DNA of 64,000 nt from Klenkia soli (lineage in GTDB: Bacteria > Actinomycetota > Actinomycetes > Mycobacteriales > Geodermatophilaceae). The translations under genes were made by a program, and so were the position numbers. The notes below the pieces were generated by a model that was given only the letters and a program-made list of their open reading frames with translations, did not search any database and had not been told where the DNA came from. Position 1 is the first letter of the stretch. Every line of letters begins with the position of its first letter. The DNA is taken from assembly GCF_900103975.1 (NCBI RefSeq), contig NZ_FNIR01000001.1, forward strand, positions 372,001-436,000, given 5' to 3'. Positions 1-8,908 of this stretch are shown here, in pieces.

Positions 1-94
1 GCGCGGCGTTGAGGGTCGAGCCGTCGACGAGGGGCTTGCCCTTCTCGTCGTCGAGGGCCAGCAGCAGCAGTTCGCTCGCGATGCTCCGCGTCAT
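1..94 (-). CDS. GPP34 (GOLPH3-like) family protein, N-terminal fragment
   Basis: Only the first 31 codons are in the window; the gene runs off the left edge. The translation starts MTRSIASELLLLALDD and continues with EKGKPLVDGSTLNA, the typical opening of actinobacterial GPP34 proteins, relatives of the eukaryotic phosphoinositide-binding GOLPH3. The ATG at 92-94 is the start of the recognisable homology. In bacteria the role of this family is unknown. It is divergent from the ATPase gene to its right, with about 70 bases between them. The call rests on the short N-terminal motif only. Confidence 0.7.
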   Translation of the reverse strand, partial: MTRSIASELLLLALDDEKGKPLVDGSTLNAA

Positions 95-166
95 GCCACC
101 ACACCCTGGCAGGGCCGCCACCTGCACGCACCCCGGATGTCGCACCCCCGTCGTACCGTGAGTGGG

Positions 167-1603
167 GTGACGGAGACCCCCGCACCCACGACCCTCGGCG
201 AGCTGCGCGGCAGCGGCGCCACCCACGTCGGCGTCAAGGCCGAACTACGCACCAACCTGCTCGCCCGGCTGGCCGCCGGCGAGCCCACCCTGCCCGGCAT
301 CGTCGGCTTCGACGACACCGTCCTGCCCGAGGTCGAGCGCGCCCTCATCGCCGGCCACGACCTCGTCCTCCTCGGCGAACGAGGGCAGGGCAAGACCCGG
401 CTGATCCGCACCCTGGTCGGCCTGCTCGACGAGTGGACCCCGGTGCTGCTCGGCAGCGAGCTCAACGAGCACCCGCTGGCCCCGGTCAGCGTCTGGGCGC
501 ACCGGCAGATCGCCGAGCACGGCGACGCCACCCCGGTGGGCTGGCTGCACCGCAGCGACCGGTTCGGCGAGAAGCTGGCCACCCCCGACACCAGCGTCGG
601 CGACCTGATCGGCGACGTCGACCCGATCAAGGTCGCCGAGGGCCGCACCCTGGGCGACCCCGAGACGGTGCACTACGGCCTGGTGCCGCGCACCAACCGC
701 GGCATCTTCAGCATCAACGAGCTGCCCGACCTGGCCGAGCGCATCCAGGTCGCGCTGCTCAACGTGCTCGAGGAGCGCGACATCCAGATCCGCGGCTACC
801 GGGTACGACTGCCGTTGGACCTCCTGCTGGTCGCCAGCGCCAACCCCGAGGACTACACCAACCGCGGGCGCATCATCACGCCGCTGAAGGACCGGTTCGG
901 CGCCGAGGTGCGCACCCACTACCCGATCGAGCTCGCCGACGAGATCCGGTTGCTGCACCAGGAGGCGCACACCTCATGGGGCCTGGGCGAGAGCGCGCTG
1001 GACAAGCCGCTGGTGCCCGAGCACCTGGTCGAGATCATGGCCCGGTTCACCCGCCTGGTCCGCGAGTCCAGCCAGGTCGACCAGCGGTCCGGCGTCAGCG
1101 CCCGGTTCGCCATCGCCGGGCTCGAGACCGTCGCCGCCTCGGCCGTACGACGGGCGGCGGTGGCCGGCGAGACCCGTCCCGTCGCGCGGGTGGTCGACCT
1201 GCCGGCCGTCGTACCGGCCAGCCGCGGCAAGGTCGAGTTCGCCGACTCGGGCTCCGACGACGACGGCGAGCGCGAGCTGGAGATCCTCGAGCACCTGCTG
1301 CGCCAGGCCACCGCGCAGACCTTCCGGGCCCGCTGCGGCGGGCTGGACCTGACCGGGCTCCAGGAGCACTTCACCTCGGGCGAGGTGGTCGAGTCCGGTG
1401 ATCTGGTGAGCGCGCCTGCGCTGATGGGCCAGGTCGGCACCGTGCCCAACCTGGCGCAGCTGCTGGGCCGCCTGGGCGTGCCCGAGGGCGAGGAGTCCCC
1501 GGAGCAGGCGGCCGCCGCCGTCGAGTTCGCCCTCGAGGGGCTGTGGCTGACCCGGCGGTTGGCCAAGGACACCGACGGCGGCCGCACCGTGTACGGGAGC
1601 TGA
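167..1603 (+). CDS. AAA+ ATPase, MoxR / Mg-chelatase ChlI-like
   Basis: A 478-residue AAA+ ATPase. Visible motifs are Walker A GERGQGKT (about residues 70-77), Walker B within FSINELPD (about 181-188), sensor 1 in VASANPEDY (about 222-230) and a likely arginine finger in KDRFG (about 241-245). MoxR/ChlI-type ATPases work with VWA-domain partners to remodel or insert cofactors into proteins. Here the VWA partner follows after only two bases, so the two are almost certainly co-expressed and form one complex. Start choice: an in-frame ATG at 137 has no ribosome-binding site; GTG 158 or GTG 167 follow a TACCGT box and fit leaderless initiation. I chose 167; the three options differ by at most 10 residues. 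The substrate is unknown. Confidence 0.85.
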   Translation: MTETPAPTTLGELRGSGATHVGVKAELRTNLLARLAAGEPTLPGIVGFDDTVLPEVERALIAGHDLVLLGERGQGKTRLIRTLVGLLDEWTPVLLGSELNEHPLAPVSVWAHRQIAEHGDATPVGWLHRSDRFGEKLATPDTSVGDLIGDVDPIKVAEGRTLGDPETVHYGLVPRTNRGIFSINELPDLAERIQVALLNVLEERDIQIRGYRVRLPLDLLLVASANPEDYTNRGRIITPLKDRFGAEVRTHYPIELADEIRLLHQEAHTSWGLGESALDKPLVPEHLVEIMARFTRLVRESSQVDQRSGVSARFAIAGLETVAASAVRRAAVAGETRPVARVVDLPAVVPASRGKVEFADSGSDDDGERELEILEHLLRQATAQTFRARCGGLDLTGLQEHFTSGEVVESGDLVSAPALMGQVGTVPNLAQLLGRLGVPEGEESPEQAAAAVEFALEGLWLTRRLAKDTDGGRTVYGS

Positions 1604-1605
1604 CC

Positions 1606-3597
1606 GTGCCCAGGGGCAACCGCGGGTACCGGTACGGGCGGTGGCGCGGCGGGGCCGACCCGCTGGCCCCGCCCTACGACCTCGGCGACGCCGTCGACGA
1701 GATCGGCGACCAGGTGCTGGCCGGCAGCAGCGTCCGCGAGGCGCTGCGCGACCTGCTGCGCCGCGGTCTCGACGGCCGACGCGGCCTCGACGAGCTGCGC
1801 CGGTCGGTGCGCGACCGGCTGCGCGAGGCCCGCAAGGCCGGCGCGATGGACGGCACGCTGCAGGAGGTGCGGGAGCTGCTGGACAAGGCCCTGGAGGCCG
1901 AGCGCCGCGAGCTGTTCCCGGACCCCGACGACGCCGCCCGGCTCGCCGAGGCCGAGCTCGACGCCCTGCCGCAGGACACCGCCGGCGCGGTGCGGGCCCT
2001 CAAGGACAGGCAGTGGCGCTCCCCCGAGGCCGCCGAGGCCTACCGGCAGATCCAGGACCTGCTGCAGAAGGAGGTGCTGGACAGCCAGTTCCAGCACATG
2101 AAGCAGGCCCTGCAGCAGATGAACGCCGACGGCCAGGACGGCAACCAGGCGGTCAAGGACATGGTCGCCGACCTGTCCGCGCTGCTCGACGCGCACAACC
2201 GCGGCGAGGACACCGACCAGCAGTTCGCCGACTTCATGGACGAGCACGGCCAGTTCTTCCCCGACGACCCGCAGACGGTCGACGAGCTCGTCGACTCCCT
2301 CGCCCGCCGTGCCGCGGCGCAGGAACGCATGATGGCCGGGCTCTCGCCCGAGCAGCGGGCGGAGCTGGGCGAGCTGATGGGCCAGGCCATGCAGGACATG
2401 GGGCTGGCCAGCGAGATGGCGCACCTCAACGACGCGCTGCGCCAGGCCCGCCCCGACCTGCCGTGGGGTCGGCCGGGCCAGGTGCCCGACGGCGCCGAGG
2501 GTCTCGGCCTGGGCGACGCGACGACGGCGGTGGCCGAGCTGGCCGACCTCGAGGCGCTGTCCAGCCAGCTCTCCCAGGGGTACGCCGGGGCCAGCCTCGC
2601 CGACATCGACGAGGAGCTGGTCGAGCGCGCGCTGGGCCGCTCCGGCATCGACGACCTCGCCGCTCTCCGTCAGCTCGAGCGCGAGCTCGAGCGCCAGGGC
2701 CACCTGAACCGCACCGAGGGCAAGCTCGAGCTCTCGCCCAAGGCGGTCCGCCGGCTGGGCGCCACGGCGCTGCGCCGGGTGTTCGCCCAGCTCGACAGCG
2801 CCGGCCGGGGCGACCACGACGTCGCCGACGCCGGTGCCACCGGCGAGCTGACCGGCGCCAGCCGCGAGTGGCGGTTCGGCGACGAGCAGCCGCTGGACGT
2901 CGTCCGCACCGTGCGCAACGCCGTGCTGCGCACCGCGGGCGAGCCGAGCGCACCGGGCGAGCGGCGGGTGCGCATCGCCGTCGAGGACTTCGAGGTGGTC
3001 GAGACCGAGCGCCGCACCGGCGCGGCGGTGGCGCTGCTGGTCGACCTGTCGTACTCGATGGCCCTCCGCGGCACGTGGGGCGCGGCCAAGTCGACGGCGA
3101 TGGCGCTGCACTCGTTGGTGACCACGCGCTTCCCGCAGGACGCGATCGAGATCATCGGGTTCGCGTCCACCGCGCAGGTGCTCCGGCCCGAGACGCTGGC
3201 CGAGCTGAGCGTGGACACCCTGCAGGGCACGAACCTGCAGCACGGGCTGATGCTGGCCCGCAGGTTCCTGGCCCGGCACCACGACGCCGAGCCCGTCGTC
3301 CTGGTGGTCACCGACGGCGAGCCGACCGCGCACCTGGAGGACGACGGCTCGCCGTACTTCTGCTGGCCCCCGATGCCCGAGACCATCGCCAAGACGGTGG
3401 CCGAGGTCGAGCGGGTGGCCCGGTCCGGGGCGACGATGAACGTGTTCGCCCTCGACCCGGAGCCGGCGCTGGTGCACTTCGTGCAGGACATCACCCAGCG
3501 CGCCGGCGGCCGGGTCTTCCTCCCCGACGGCGACCGCCTCGGCGAGTACGTCGTCGCCGATTATCTTCGCACCCGGAGGGGGCGCCGGGCGCGCTGA
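1606..3597 (+). CDS. VWA domain-containing protein, partner of the upstream MoxR-like ATPase
   Basis: A 663-residue protein starting at GTG 1606, two bases after the ATPase stop codon. The first ~470 residues are highly charged and helical with no recognisable enzyme motif. The C-terminal third is a von Willebrand factor A domain with an intact MIDAS: D480-x-S482-x-S484 (DLSYSM) and a later D570 in VTDGEP. By analogy with MoxR-VWA pairs, the VWA part binds a metal-dependent ligand or client while the ATPase does the work. No signal peptide or membrane segment is visible, so it should be cytoplasmic. The family is clear, the client is not. Confidence 0.85.
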   Translation: MPRGNRGYRYGRWRGGADPLAPPYDLGDAVDEIGDQVLAGSSVREALRDLLRRGLDGRRGLDELRRSVRDRLREARKAGAMDGTLQEVRELLDKALEAERRELFPDPDDAARLAEAELDALPQDTAGAVRALKDRQWRSPEAAEAYRQIQDLLQKEVLDSQFQHMKQALQQMNADGQDGNQAVKDMVADLSALLDAHNRGEDTDQQFADFMDEHGQFFPDDPQTVDELVDSLARRAAAQERMMAGLSPEQRAELGELMGQAMQDMGLASEMAHLNDALRQARPDLPWGRPGQVPDGAEGLGLGDATTAVAELADLEALSSQLSQGYAGASLADIDEELVERALGRSGIDDLAALRQLERELERQGHLNRTEGKLELSPKAVRRLGATALRRVFAQLDSAGRGDHDVADAGATGELTGASREWRFGDEQPLDVVRTVRNAVLRTAGEPSAPGERRVRIAVEDFEVVETERRTGAAVALLVDLSYSMALRGTWGAAKSTAMALHSLVTTRFPQDAIEIIGFASTAQVLRPETLAELSVDTLQGTNLQHGLMLARRFLARHHDAEPVVLVVTDGEPTAHLEDDGSPYFCWPPMPETIAKTVAEVERVARSGATMNVFALDPEPALVHFVQDITQRAGGRVFLPDGDRLGEYVVADYLRTRRGRRAR

Positions 3598-3611
3598 GGG
3601 AGACTGGCCCG

Positions 3612-4058
3612 GTGAGCACGGTGAGGATCGAGCGGGTCGCGGCGCGGGACACCTACGAGCTGCGGTCGCGCGTCCTGCGCCAGGGCCGCCCGGTCCAGAT
3701 CACCGGCGACGACGCCCCGTCGACCGTCCACCTGGCCGCCCTCACCGACGAGGGCCAGGTGGTCGGCGTCGTCCGGTTCCACCCGCAGGTGTGCCAGTGG
3801 CGCGACACCGAGTACGCCTGGCAGCTGCGCGGCATGGCCACCGACCCCGAGGTGCGCGGGCTGGGCGCCGGCCGGGCGTTGGTCGCCGAGGGTCTGGTGC
3901 AGATCTCCCGGGCCGGCGCCGACCTCGTGTGGTGCGACGCCCGCGAGGCCGCCGTCGGGTTCTACGAGCGGATCGGGTTCACCGTCGTCACGCAGCCCTA
4001 CGACCTGCCTCCCGTGGGTGCCCACCTGGGCATGGTGCTGGACCTGCCGATCAGGTGA
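3612..4058 (+). CDS. GNAT family N-acetyltransferase
   Basis: A 148-residue single-domain GNAT protein. The acetyl-CoA pyrophosphate-binding loop is visible as RGLGAGRAL (about residues 82-90), after the usual beta-strand RGMATDPEV and before the C-terminal FYERIGFTVV segment. Start GTG 3612 lies 14 bases after the VWA stop. The length and the tail (PYDLPPVGAHLGMVLDL) resemble YjdJ/ElaA-like small-molecule acetyltransferases; the acceptor cannot be named. Its stop overlaps the 3' end of the convergent DUF2252 gene by 8 bases. Confidence 0.8.
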   Translation: MSTVRIERVAARDTYELRSRVLRQGRPVQITGDDAPSTVHLAALTDEGQVVGVVRFHPQVCQWRDTEYAWQLRGMATDPEVRGLGAGRALVAEGLVQISRAGADLVWCDAREAAVGFYERIGFTVVTQPYDLPPVGAHLGMVLDLPIR

Positions 4059-5409
4059 CCGGGTGCTCCCCCGAGGAGCTGATGCCGGGGATCTCCCCCG
4101 CGCGGAACGCGTCGACGAACAACCGGTGGTCGGTGCGCACCCGTGCCGCGTAGGTGTGCGCGAACGCGGTCAGGTCGGCGACCAGCTCCTCCCGCCGGTC
4201 ACCCACCAGGGCCAGGACGGCGTCCTCGACCTGCACGTCGACCGCCTCGTGCTCGGCGTCGGCATCGCCGATGCAGTGGATCTTCGCCGTGGCCCGACCG
4301 AGCTGCGCGACCACCTCGACGATCTCGTCGGGCTCGGTGAGGTCCTCCCAGTCCAGGTCGTTCTCGTAGGGCGACAGCTCCGAGACCAGGAAGCCGACAC
4401 CGCGGACCACGGTGTGCCCGAGGAAGGGCGAGGCGTGCGCCTGCATCGCCCGCTGCGCGGACACCGTGCGCTCGCCCTCGTGCGCGAACATCGCCCGCAC
4501 CTCGGGGTCGGTGACGATCCGCGACGGCGCCGCGGTGCCGGCCTGCTTCATCGACAGGACGACGTCGTTCTCCAGCGCCTGGTCGTAGCCCTCGAGCAGC
4601 ACGGTGTAGGCGGGCAGGCCGGCGCTGCCGATGCCGAACCCGCCGGTGCCGACGACGTCCTTCACGTCGTAGGCGACCTCGCGGCGGCGGGAGCCGGCCG
4701 GCAGCGTCGCCCGGTAGGCCTCCACGGCCGCCAGCACCTCGGCGTGCTCGGCCTCGTCGAGCCGGCGGTGCCGCGGGATGTCGGAGAACCGGCGCTGGTG
4801 GTCCTCGACGACCGTCAACCCCTCGAGCAGCGAGACCCGGGTCTGCTCGGCGGTGGCCAGCACCAGGTCGCGGACCGCCCCGGTCGTGCTGTGCCGGTCG
4901 AGGGCGAACTCGCGGTCGGCGTCGGTGCCGGCGAAGACCGCGACCTGGTCCAGGTAGGACTCCAGGTAGACCCGGAGCACGGCGGCGATCACGTCGTCGG
5001 ACAACGCCTTGCGCCAGGCCAGCAGCGCGAAGCTCGCGCAGAACCGCCGCAGGTCCCACGACAGGTGCCCCAGGTAGGACTCGTCGTAGTCGTTGACGTC
5101 GAAGACGATCCGCCCCGAGCCGTCCATGTAGGTGCCGAAGTTGGCGGCGTGCAGGTCACCGTGGATCCACGTGCGGGACGTCCGCTCGTCGCTCCACGGG
5201 TCCGGGACGTCCACCAGGTCGGCGTAGAACAGGCAGGCCGACCCCCGGTAGAACGCGAACGGGTCGGCCGCCATCTTGCGGAACTTCACGCGGAAGGCGT
5301 CGGCATCGGCGGTCATGAGATCGGAGAAGGCATCCACCAGGACCTCGACGATGCGGGCCCGGCGGGCCTGCTCGGGCTCGGACGGCTGCGGCGACGGGTG
5401 CTCGGGCAC
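4051..5409 (-). CDS. DUF2252 family protein (kinase-like fold)
   Basis: A 452-residue DUF2252 protein. The diagnostic motif HGDLHAANFG (residues 83-92) followed by FDVNDYDES (about 103-111) resembles the catalytic and metal-binding loops of aminoglycoside phosphotransferase/protein kinase-like folds. FYRG near residue 53 is also typical. No biochemical function is established for the family, which is common in actinobacteria. ATG 5409 is the natural start. It is divergent from the SGNH hydrolase (65 bases between starts), so the two may share a promoter region. Confidence 0.85.
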   Translation of the reverse strand: MPEHPSPQPSEPEQARRARIVEVLVDAFSDLMTADADAFRVKFRKMAADPFAFYRGSACLFYADLVDVPDPWSDERTSRTWIHGDLHAANFGTYMDGSGRIVFDVNDYDESYLGHLSWDLRRFCASFALLAWRKALSDDVIAAVLRVYLESYLDQVAVFAGTDADREFALDRHSTTGAVRDLVLATAEQTRVSLLEGLTVVEDHQRRFSDIPRHRRLDEAEHAEVLAAVEAYRATLPAGSRRREVAYDVKDVVGTGGFGIGSAGLPAYTVLLEGYDQALENDVVLSMKQAGTAAPSRIVTDPEVRAMFAHEGERTVSAQRAMQAHASPFLGHTVVRGVGFLVSELSPYENDLDWEDLTEPDEIVEVVAQLGRATAKIHCIGDADAEHEAVDVQVEDAVLALVGDRREELVADLTAFAHTYAARVRTDHRLFVDAFRAGEIPGISSSGEHPVT

Positions 5410-5474
5410 GCGGTCACCCTAGGGGCGATAGCCTCGCCGGGCAGGCCAGACGACGAGCCGGGGACGGTGACCGC

Positions 5475-6494
5475 ATGACACGGGCGAGCAGAGCTCGACG
5501 GCTCGCCACGGCGGCGGCCTACGGGGGCGGCGGGCTCGGCCTCGTCGGCGCCGGGCTGGCCACCCTCCTGCGCCAGGAGGCCAGGCTGGCCAGGCGGCGG
5601 GTCGAGTCCCGCACCGCGAAGGCCGACCCGCCCACGGGCGAGGGTCGCTACGGCCACTACCGCGGCAAGCAGATCGTGCTCGCGGTGCTCGGTGACTCCA
5701 GCGCCGTGGGCCTGGGCGTCGACCGCGCCGAGCAGACCCCCGGTGTCCTGGTGGCCTCGGCGCTGGCCGAGCTGGCCGAGCGGCCGGTGCGGCTGGTCAA
5801 GGTGGCCGTGTCCGGTGCCCGCTCCGCCGCCCTCCCGGGCCAGGTCGAGCGGGTGCTGCCGCACCGACCCGACGTCGCGATGATCATGATCGGCGCCAAC
5901 GACGTCACGAGCCGTTCGAAGCCCGCGCTCGCCGTCCGCGACCTGGCCGCCGCGGTCCGCTCGCTGCGCGAGACCGGGTGCGAGGTCGTGGTCGGCACCT
6001 GCCCCGACCTGGGCACCATCCGCCCCGTCGCGCAGCCGCTGCGCACCCTGGGCCGCCGGTGGAGCCGTCAGCTGGCCGCCGCGCAGACCATGGCCGTGGT
6101 GGCCGAGGGCGGCCGCACCGTGTCGTTGGGCTCGCTGCTGGGCCCGGCCTTCGCCAGCGACCGCACGATGTTCTCCAGCGACGAGTTCCACCCCTCGGCC
6201 GCCGGCTACGCCGCCGCGGCCGCGTGCCTGCTCCCGTCCGTGGCCGACGCCCTCGACGTCTGGCCCGCCGCCGCCGACCGCGGAGCCCGCGGGCTGCGCC
6301 GGGACACCGTGCGGCCCATCGCGCGGGCCGCGGCCAGCGCCGCCGGCCGGCCCGGTACCGAGGTGCAACCGGCCTCGGTCGACGGGTCGGACGCCGGCCC
6401 GCGCGGTCCGTGGGCGCTGCTGCGGCGTCGACGTCCCCAGCAGCTGCCCGAGGCCACCCCCGCGACCGAGCCCGCCGGGGCTACCGACCGGTAA
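5475..6494 (+). CDS. SGNH/GDSL hydrolase family protein
   Basis: A 339-residue SGNH-fold esterase. The nucleophile block GDSSAVGLG starts near residue 73, the block III GAND is near 140-143, and the catalytic Asp and His are in DEFHPSAAGY (D236, H239 approximately). Residues 13-31 ([20 protein letters not shown]) form one hydrophobic N-terminal segment, so the enzyme is likely membrane-anchored or exported. The last ~70 residues are Pro/Arg-rich and look disordered. Members deacylate lipids or carbohydrate esters; the substrate here is unknown. ATG 5475 starts 14 bases after a GGGGACGG stretch. Confidence 0.85.
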   Translation: MTRASRARRLATAAAYGGGGLGLVGAGLATLLRQEARLARRRVESRTAKADPPTGEGRYGHYRGKQIVLAVLGDSSAVGLGVDRAEQTPGVLVASALAELAERPVRLVKVAVSGARSAALPGQVERVLPHRPDVAMIMIGANDVTSRSKPALAVRDLAAAVRSLRETGCEVVVGTCPDLGTIRPVAQPLRTLGRRWSRQLAAAQTMAVVAEGGRTVSLGSLLGPAFASDRTMFSSDEFHPSAAGYAAAAACLLPSVADALDVWPAAADRGARGLRRDTVRPIARAAASAAGRPGTEVQPASVDGSDAGPRGPWALLRRRRPQQLPEATPATEPAGATDR

Positions 6495-6551
6495 CGTCGG
6501 GGGCACGTCCGCGCCCGCGACCGCGGGTGCGCCTCACCGTGGAGGTCCTCC

Positions 6552-7772
6552 GTGCCCGAAGCCGTCATCGTCGCCGTTGCCCGTTCCCCGATCGGCCGGG
6601 CCTTCAAGGGCTCGCTGAAGGACCTGCGGCCCGACGACCTGACCGCCACGATCGTCCGCGCCGCGCTCGACCAGGTGCCCTCGCTCGACCCCCGCGACAT
6701 CTCCGACCTGATGCTGGGCTGCGGCCTGCCCGGCGGCGAGCAGGGCTTCAACATGGGCCGGGTGGTCTCGGTCCTGCTGGGCATGGACCACCTGCCCGGG
6801 ACGACGATCACCCGCTACTGCTCCTCGTCGCTGCAGACCACCCGCATGGCGATGCACGCGATCCGGGCGGGCGAGGGCGACGTGTTCATCAGCGCCGGCG
6901 TCGAGATGGTGTCGCGGTTCGCGAAGGGCAACTCCGACGGTCTGCCCGACACCGAGAACCCGGTGTTCGCCGACCGCAAGGCCCAGATCGCCGAGGTCGC
7001 CGAGACCGGGGCCGACACCTGGACCGACCCGCGCGAGCAGGGTGGCATCCCCGACGTCTACATCGCCATGGGCCAGACGGCCGAGAACCTGGCGCTGCTG
7101 AAGGACGTCTCGCGGGCCGAGATGGACGAGTTCGCCGTCCGGTCGCAGAACCTGGCCGAGAAGGCCATCGCCGACGGCTTCTGGAACCGCGAGATCACCC
7201 CCGTCACCACCCCCGACGGCACCGTGGTCAGCACGGACGACGGCCCGCGAGCCGGCACCACCCTCGAGGGCATCTCGCAGCTCAAGCCGGTCTTCCGCCC
7301 CGACGGCCGGGTGACGGCGGGCAACGCCTGCCCGCTCAACGACGGCGCCGCGGCGCTGGTGGTCATGAGCGACACCAAGGCCGCACAGCTGGGCATCACC
7401 CCGCTGGCCCGCATCGTCTCGACCGGCGTCACCGGCCTGTCGCCGGAGATCATGGGCTACGGCCCGGTCGAGGCCTCGAAGCAGGCGTTGGCCCGGGCGG
7501 GCATGACCATCGACGACATGGACCTCGTGGAGATCAACGAGGCCTTCGCCGCGCAGGTCATCCCGAGCTACCGCGACCTGGGCATCGACATCGACAAGCT
7601 GAACGTGCACGGCGGGGCCATCGCCGTCGGGCACCCCTTCGGCATGACCGGCGCCCGGATCACCGGCACCCTGCTCAACGGCCTGCGCTCGACCGACGGC
7701 ACGTTCGGCCTGGAGACCATGTGCGTGGGCGGCGGCATGGGCATGGCGATGGTGCTCGAGCGCCTGAGCTGA
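6552..7772 (+). CDS. acetyl-CoA C-acetyltransferase (thiolase)
   Basis: A 406-residue type II thiolase. The acylated nucleophile is C90 in TRYCSSSLQT, the NEAF motif occurs in VEINEAFAAQ, the general-base His is in GHPFGMTGAR (about H361) and the second catalytic Cys is in MCVGGGMG (about C391). It condenses two acetyl-CoA or thiolyses 3-ketoacyl-CoA in fatty-acid or polyester metabolism. The start is GTG 6552 with a perfect GGAGGT at 6541-6546. It stands alone: no dehydrogenase or hydratase gene is adjacent, so the exact pathway is open. Transcription ends at the strong hairpin just downstream. Confidence 0.93.
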   Translation: MPEAVIVAVARSPIGRAFKGSLKDLRPDDLTATIVRAALDQVPSLDPRDISDLMLGCGLPGGEQGFNMGRVVSVLLGMDHLPGTTITRYCSSSLQTTRMAMHAIRAGEGDVFISAGVEMVSRFAKGNSDGLPDTENPVFADRKAQIAEVAETGADTWTDPREQGGIPDVYIAMGQTAENLALLKDVSRAEMDEFAVRSQNLAEKAIADGFWNREITPVTTPDGTVVSTDDGPRAGTTLEGISQLKPVFRPDGRVTAGNACPLNDGAAALVVMSDTKAAQLGITPLARIVSTGVTGLSPEIMGYGPVEASKQALARAGMTIDDMDLVEINEAFAAQVIPSYRDLGIDIDKLNVHGGAIAVGHPFGMTGARITGTLLNGLRSTDGTFGLETMCVGGGMGMAMVLERLS

Positions 7773-7784
7773 CCCCGGGACGGA

Positions 7785-7824
7785 CCGAGGCCCGGTCCCC
7801 CCTCGCGGGGGGGCCGGGCCTCGG
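7785..7824. terminator. bidirectional hairpin terminator
   Basis: Two 18-base arms (7785-7802 and 7807-7824) pair with a single G-U wobble around a 4-base loop. The hairpin sits between the convergent thiolase and Bax1-like genes and can serve both strands. It has no T-tract, as is common in high-GC actinobacteria. Confidence 0.85.
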
Positions 7825-7841
7825 TGAGTGTGCGGGTGCGA

Positions 7842-8672
7842 CTACTCGCGGAAGTAGCTCAGCAGACGCAGGATCTCCAGGTACAGCCAGATGACCGTGA
7901 CCAGCAGGCCGAAGGCGATGTACCAGGCGACCTTGGGGGCCACGCCGCGACGGATGGCCTCGTCGGCCATGTCGAAGTCCAGCAGCAGCGAGAACGCCGC
8001 GACACCGATGACGAGCAGGCTGAACCCGATGGCCAGCGGACCGCCGTCGCGCAGGCCGAGGCCGCCGGGGGTGAAGAAGCCGGCCACCAGGTTCACGATG
8101 ACCAGGGCCAGCACACCGAACATGGCGCCGACGATCCAGCGGGTGAGCTTGGGGGTCACCCGGATGGCGCCGGTCTTGTAGACCACGAGCATGCCGAAGA
8201 AGACACCGAAGGTGCCGATCAGGGCCTGCATGACGATGTTGCCGCCGAACTGCGTGGCGTAGAGCTCGCTGATGGCACCCAGCGCACCACCCATGAGGAC
8301 GGCGTAGCCGAGCGTGGCGGCCGGGTTGGCGATCTGCTTGAACGAGATCACCAGGCCCAGCACGAACGCGATCAGGACCGCCGGGATCGCGAACACCGCG
8401 CCGCTGTTGCCCGGCAGCGCCCAGACGGCCGCGGCCGCGAGCACGGTGACCAGGAAGGACAGCCCGGTCTTCTGGACGACGTCGTCCATCGTCATGTACT
8501 GCGCGCCCGTGGCGGCGTACGGGTTCGCGGCGTACGGGCTCTGCTGCTGCGCGGGGGCGCCCCACGGCTGCTGGGCCGTGGGCTGGCCGTAGCCGGCGCC
8601 GCCGTTCTGGGCACCCGGGCCGTTGGGGGCGCCGGGGAAGCCCCGGCTGAAGGCCGGGTTGCTGCTGGGCAT
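7842..8672 (-). CDS. Bax inhibitor-1/YccA family membrane protein
   Basis: A 276-residue protein with about 55 Gly/Pro/Gln/Ala-rich N-terminal residues followed by seven hydrophobic segments, matching the BI-1/YccA (TMBIM) family. The C-terminal ILRLLSYFRE is typical. These proteins are putative ion/proton-sensitive channels of the inner membrane, and in some bacteria modulate FtsH. Start ATG 8672 is chosen over an upstream in-frame ATG at 8678 because GAGGAG lies six bases before it. A three-box array of GTGATC-like repeats lies about 110 bases upstream and may regulate it. Confidence 0.88.
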   Translation of the reverse strand: MPSSNPAFSRGFPGAPNGPGAQNGGAGYGQPTAQQPWGAPAQQQSPYAANPYAATGAQYMTMDDVVQKTGLSFLVTVLAAAAVWALPGNSGAVFAIPAVLIAFVLGLVISFKQIANPAATLGYAVLMGGALGAISELYATQFGGNIVMQALIGTFGVFFGMLVVYKTGAIRVTPKLTRWIVGAMFGVLALVIVNLVAGFFTPGGLGLRDGGPLAIGFSLLVIGVAAFSLLLDFDMADEAIRRGVAPKVAWYIAFGLLVTVIWLYLEILRLLSYFRE

Positions 8673-8779
8673 CGTCATCTCCTCGAGGTGACTCGGTCGG
8701 GTGCGTGGGCCGGACGGACTACCCACTCGGTCTGCACAACGCACCTGCCCGCCCAGGGGTTCCTGGGCGCCCGCTGGAC

Positions 8780-8807
8780 GTGATCACACCGTGATCACAC
8801 CGTGACC
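8780..8807. promoter_or_regulatory. three 11-bp-spaced GTGAYC boxes upstream of the Bax1-like gene
   Basis: GTGATC at 8780-8785 and 8791-8796 and GTGACC at 8802-8807 are separated by the same 5-base spacer ACACC, giving exact 11-bp periodicity (one helical turn). Related arrays occur at 26787-26803 and 27947-27963, also before envelope-type genes. Direct repeats of this geometry recall MtrA sites (GTnAC-N5-GTnAC), but that assignment is inference. Confidence 0.55.
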
Positions 8808-8824
8808 ACCTCGGGGGGCCTGCG

Positions 8825-8898
8825 TGCCCTCGGTGGGGTTCGAACCCACACTGGGACCCTTTTAAGGGGCCTGCCTCTCCCGGTTGGGCTACGAGGGC
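8825..8898 (-). tRNA. tRNA with UAA anticodon in a class I body (nominal tRNA-Leu)
   Basis: The minus strand folds into a full cloverleaf. The acceptor is GCCCTCG/CGAGGGC (7 bp perfect), the T arm is GTGGG-TTCGAAC-CCCAC, the anticodon stem is GGCCC/GGGTC and the loop is CTTAAAA, giving anticodon UAA for codon UUA. The D arm is GCC/GGC with GG at 18-19. The variable loop is only 5 bases, whereas normal bacterial tRNA-Leu has a long variable arm. The discriminator is A73 and CCA is not encoded. The gene begins 10 bases after the udgB stop on the same strand and could be cotranscribed. Identity of the charged amino acid is uncertain. Confidence 0.8.
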
Positions 8899-8908
8899 GG
8901 TGTGCGCG

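Noticed and set aside
91-648. Minus-strand frame opposite the MoxR-like ATPase
   Set aside because: Ser/Arg/Pro-rich shadow of a well-supported gene, with no motif.
8821-8900. tRNA on the plus strand (apparent TTT anticodon, tRNA-Lys)
   Set aside because: On the plus strand no T arm precedes the 3' acceptor; only the minus strand gives all four arms.
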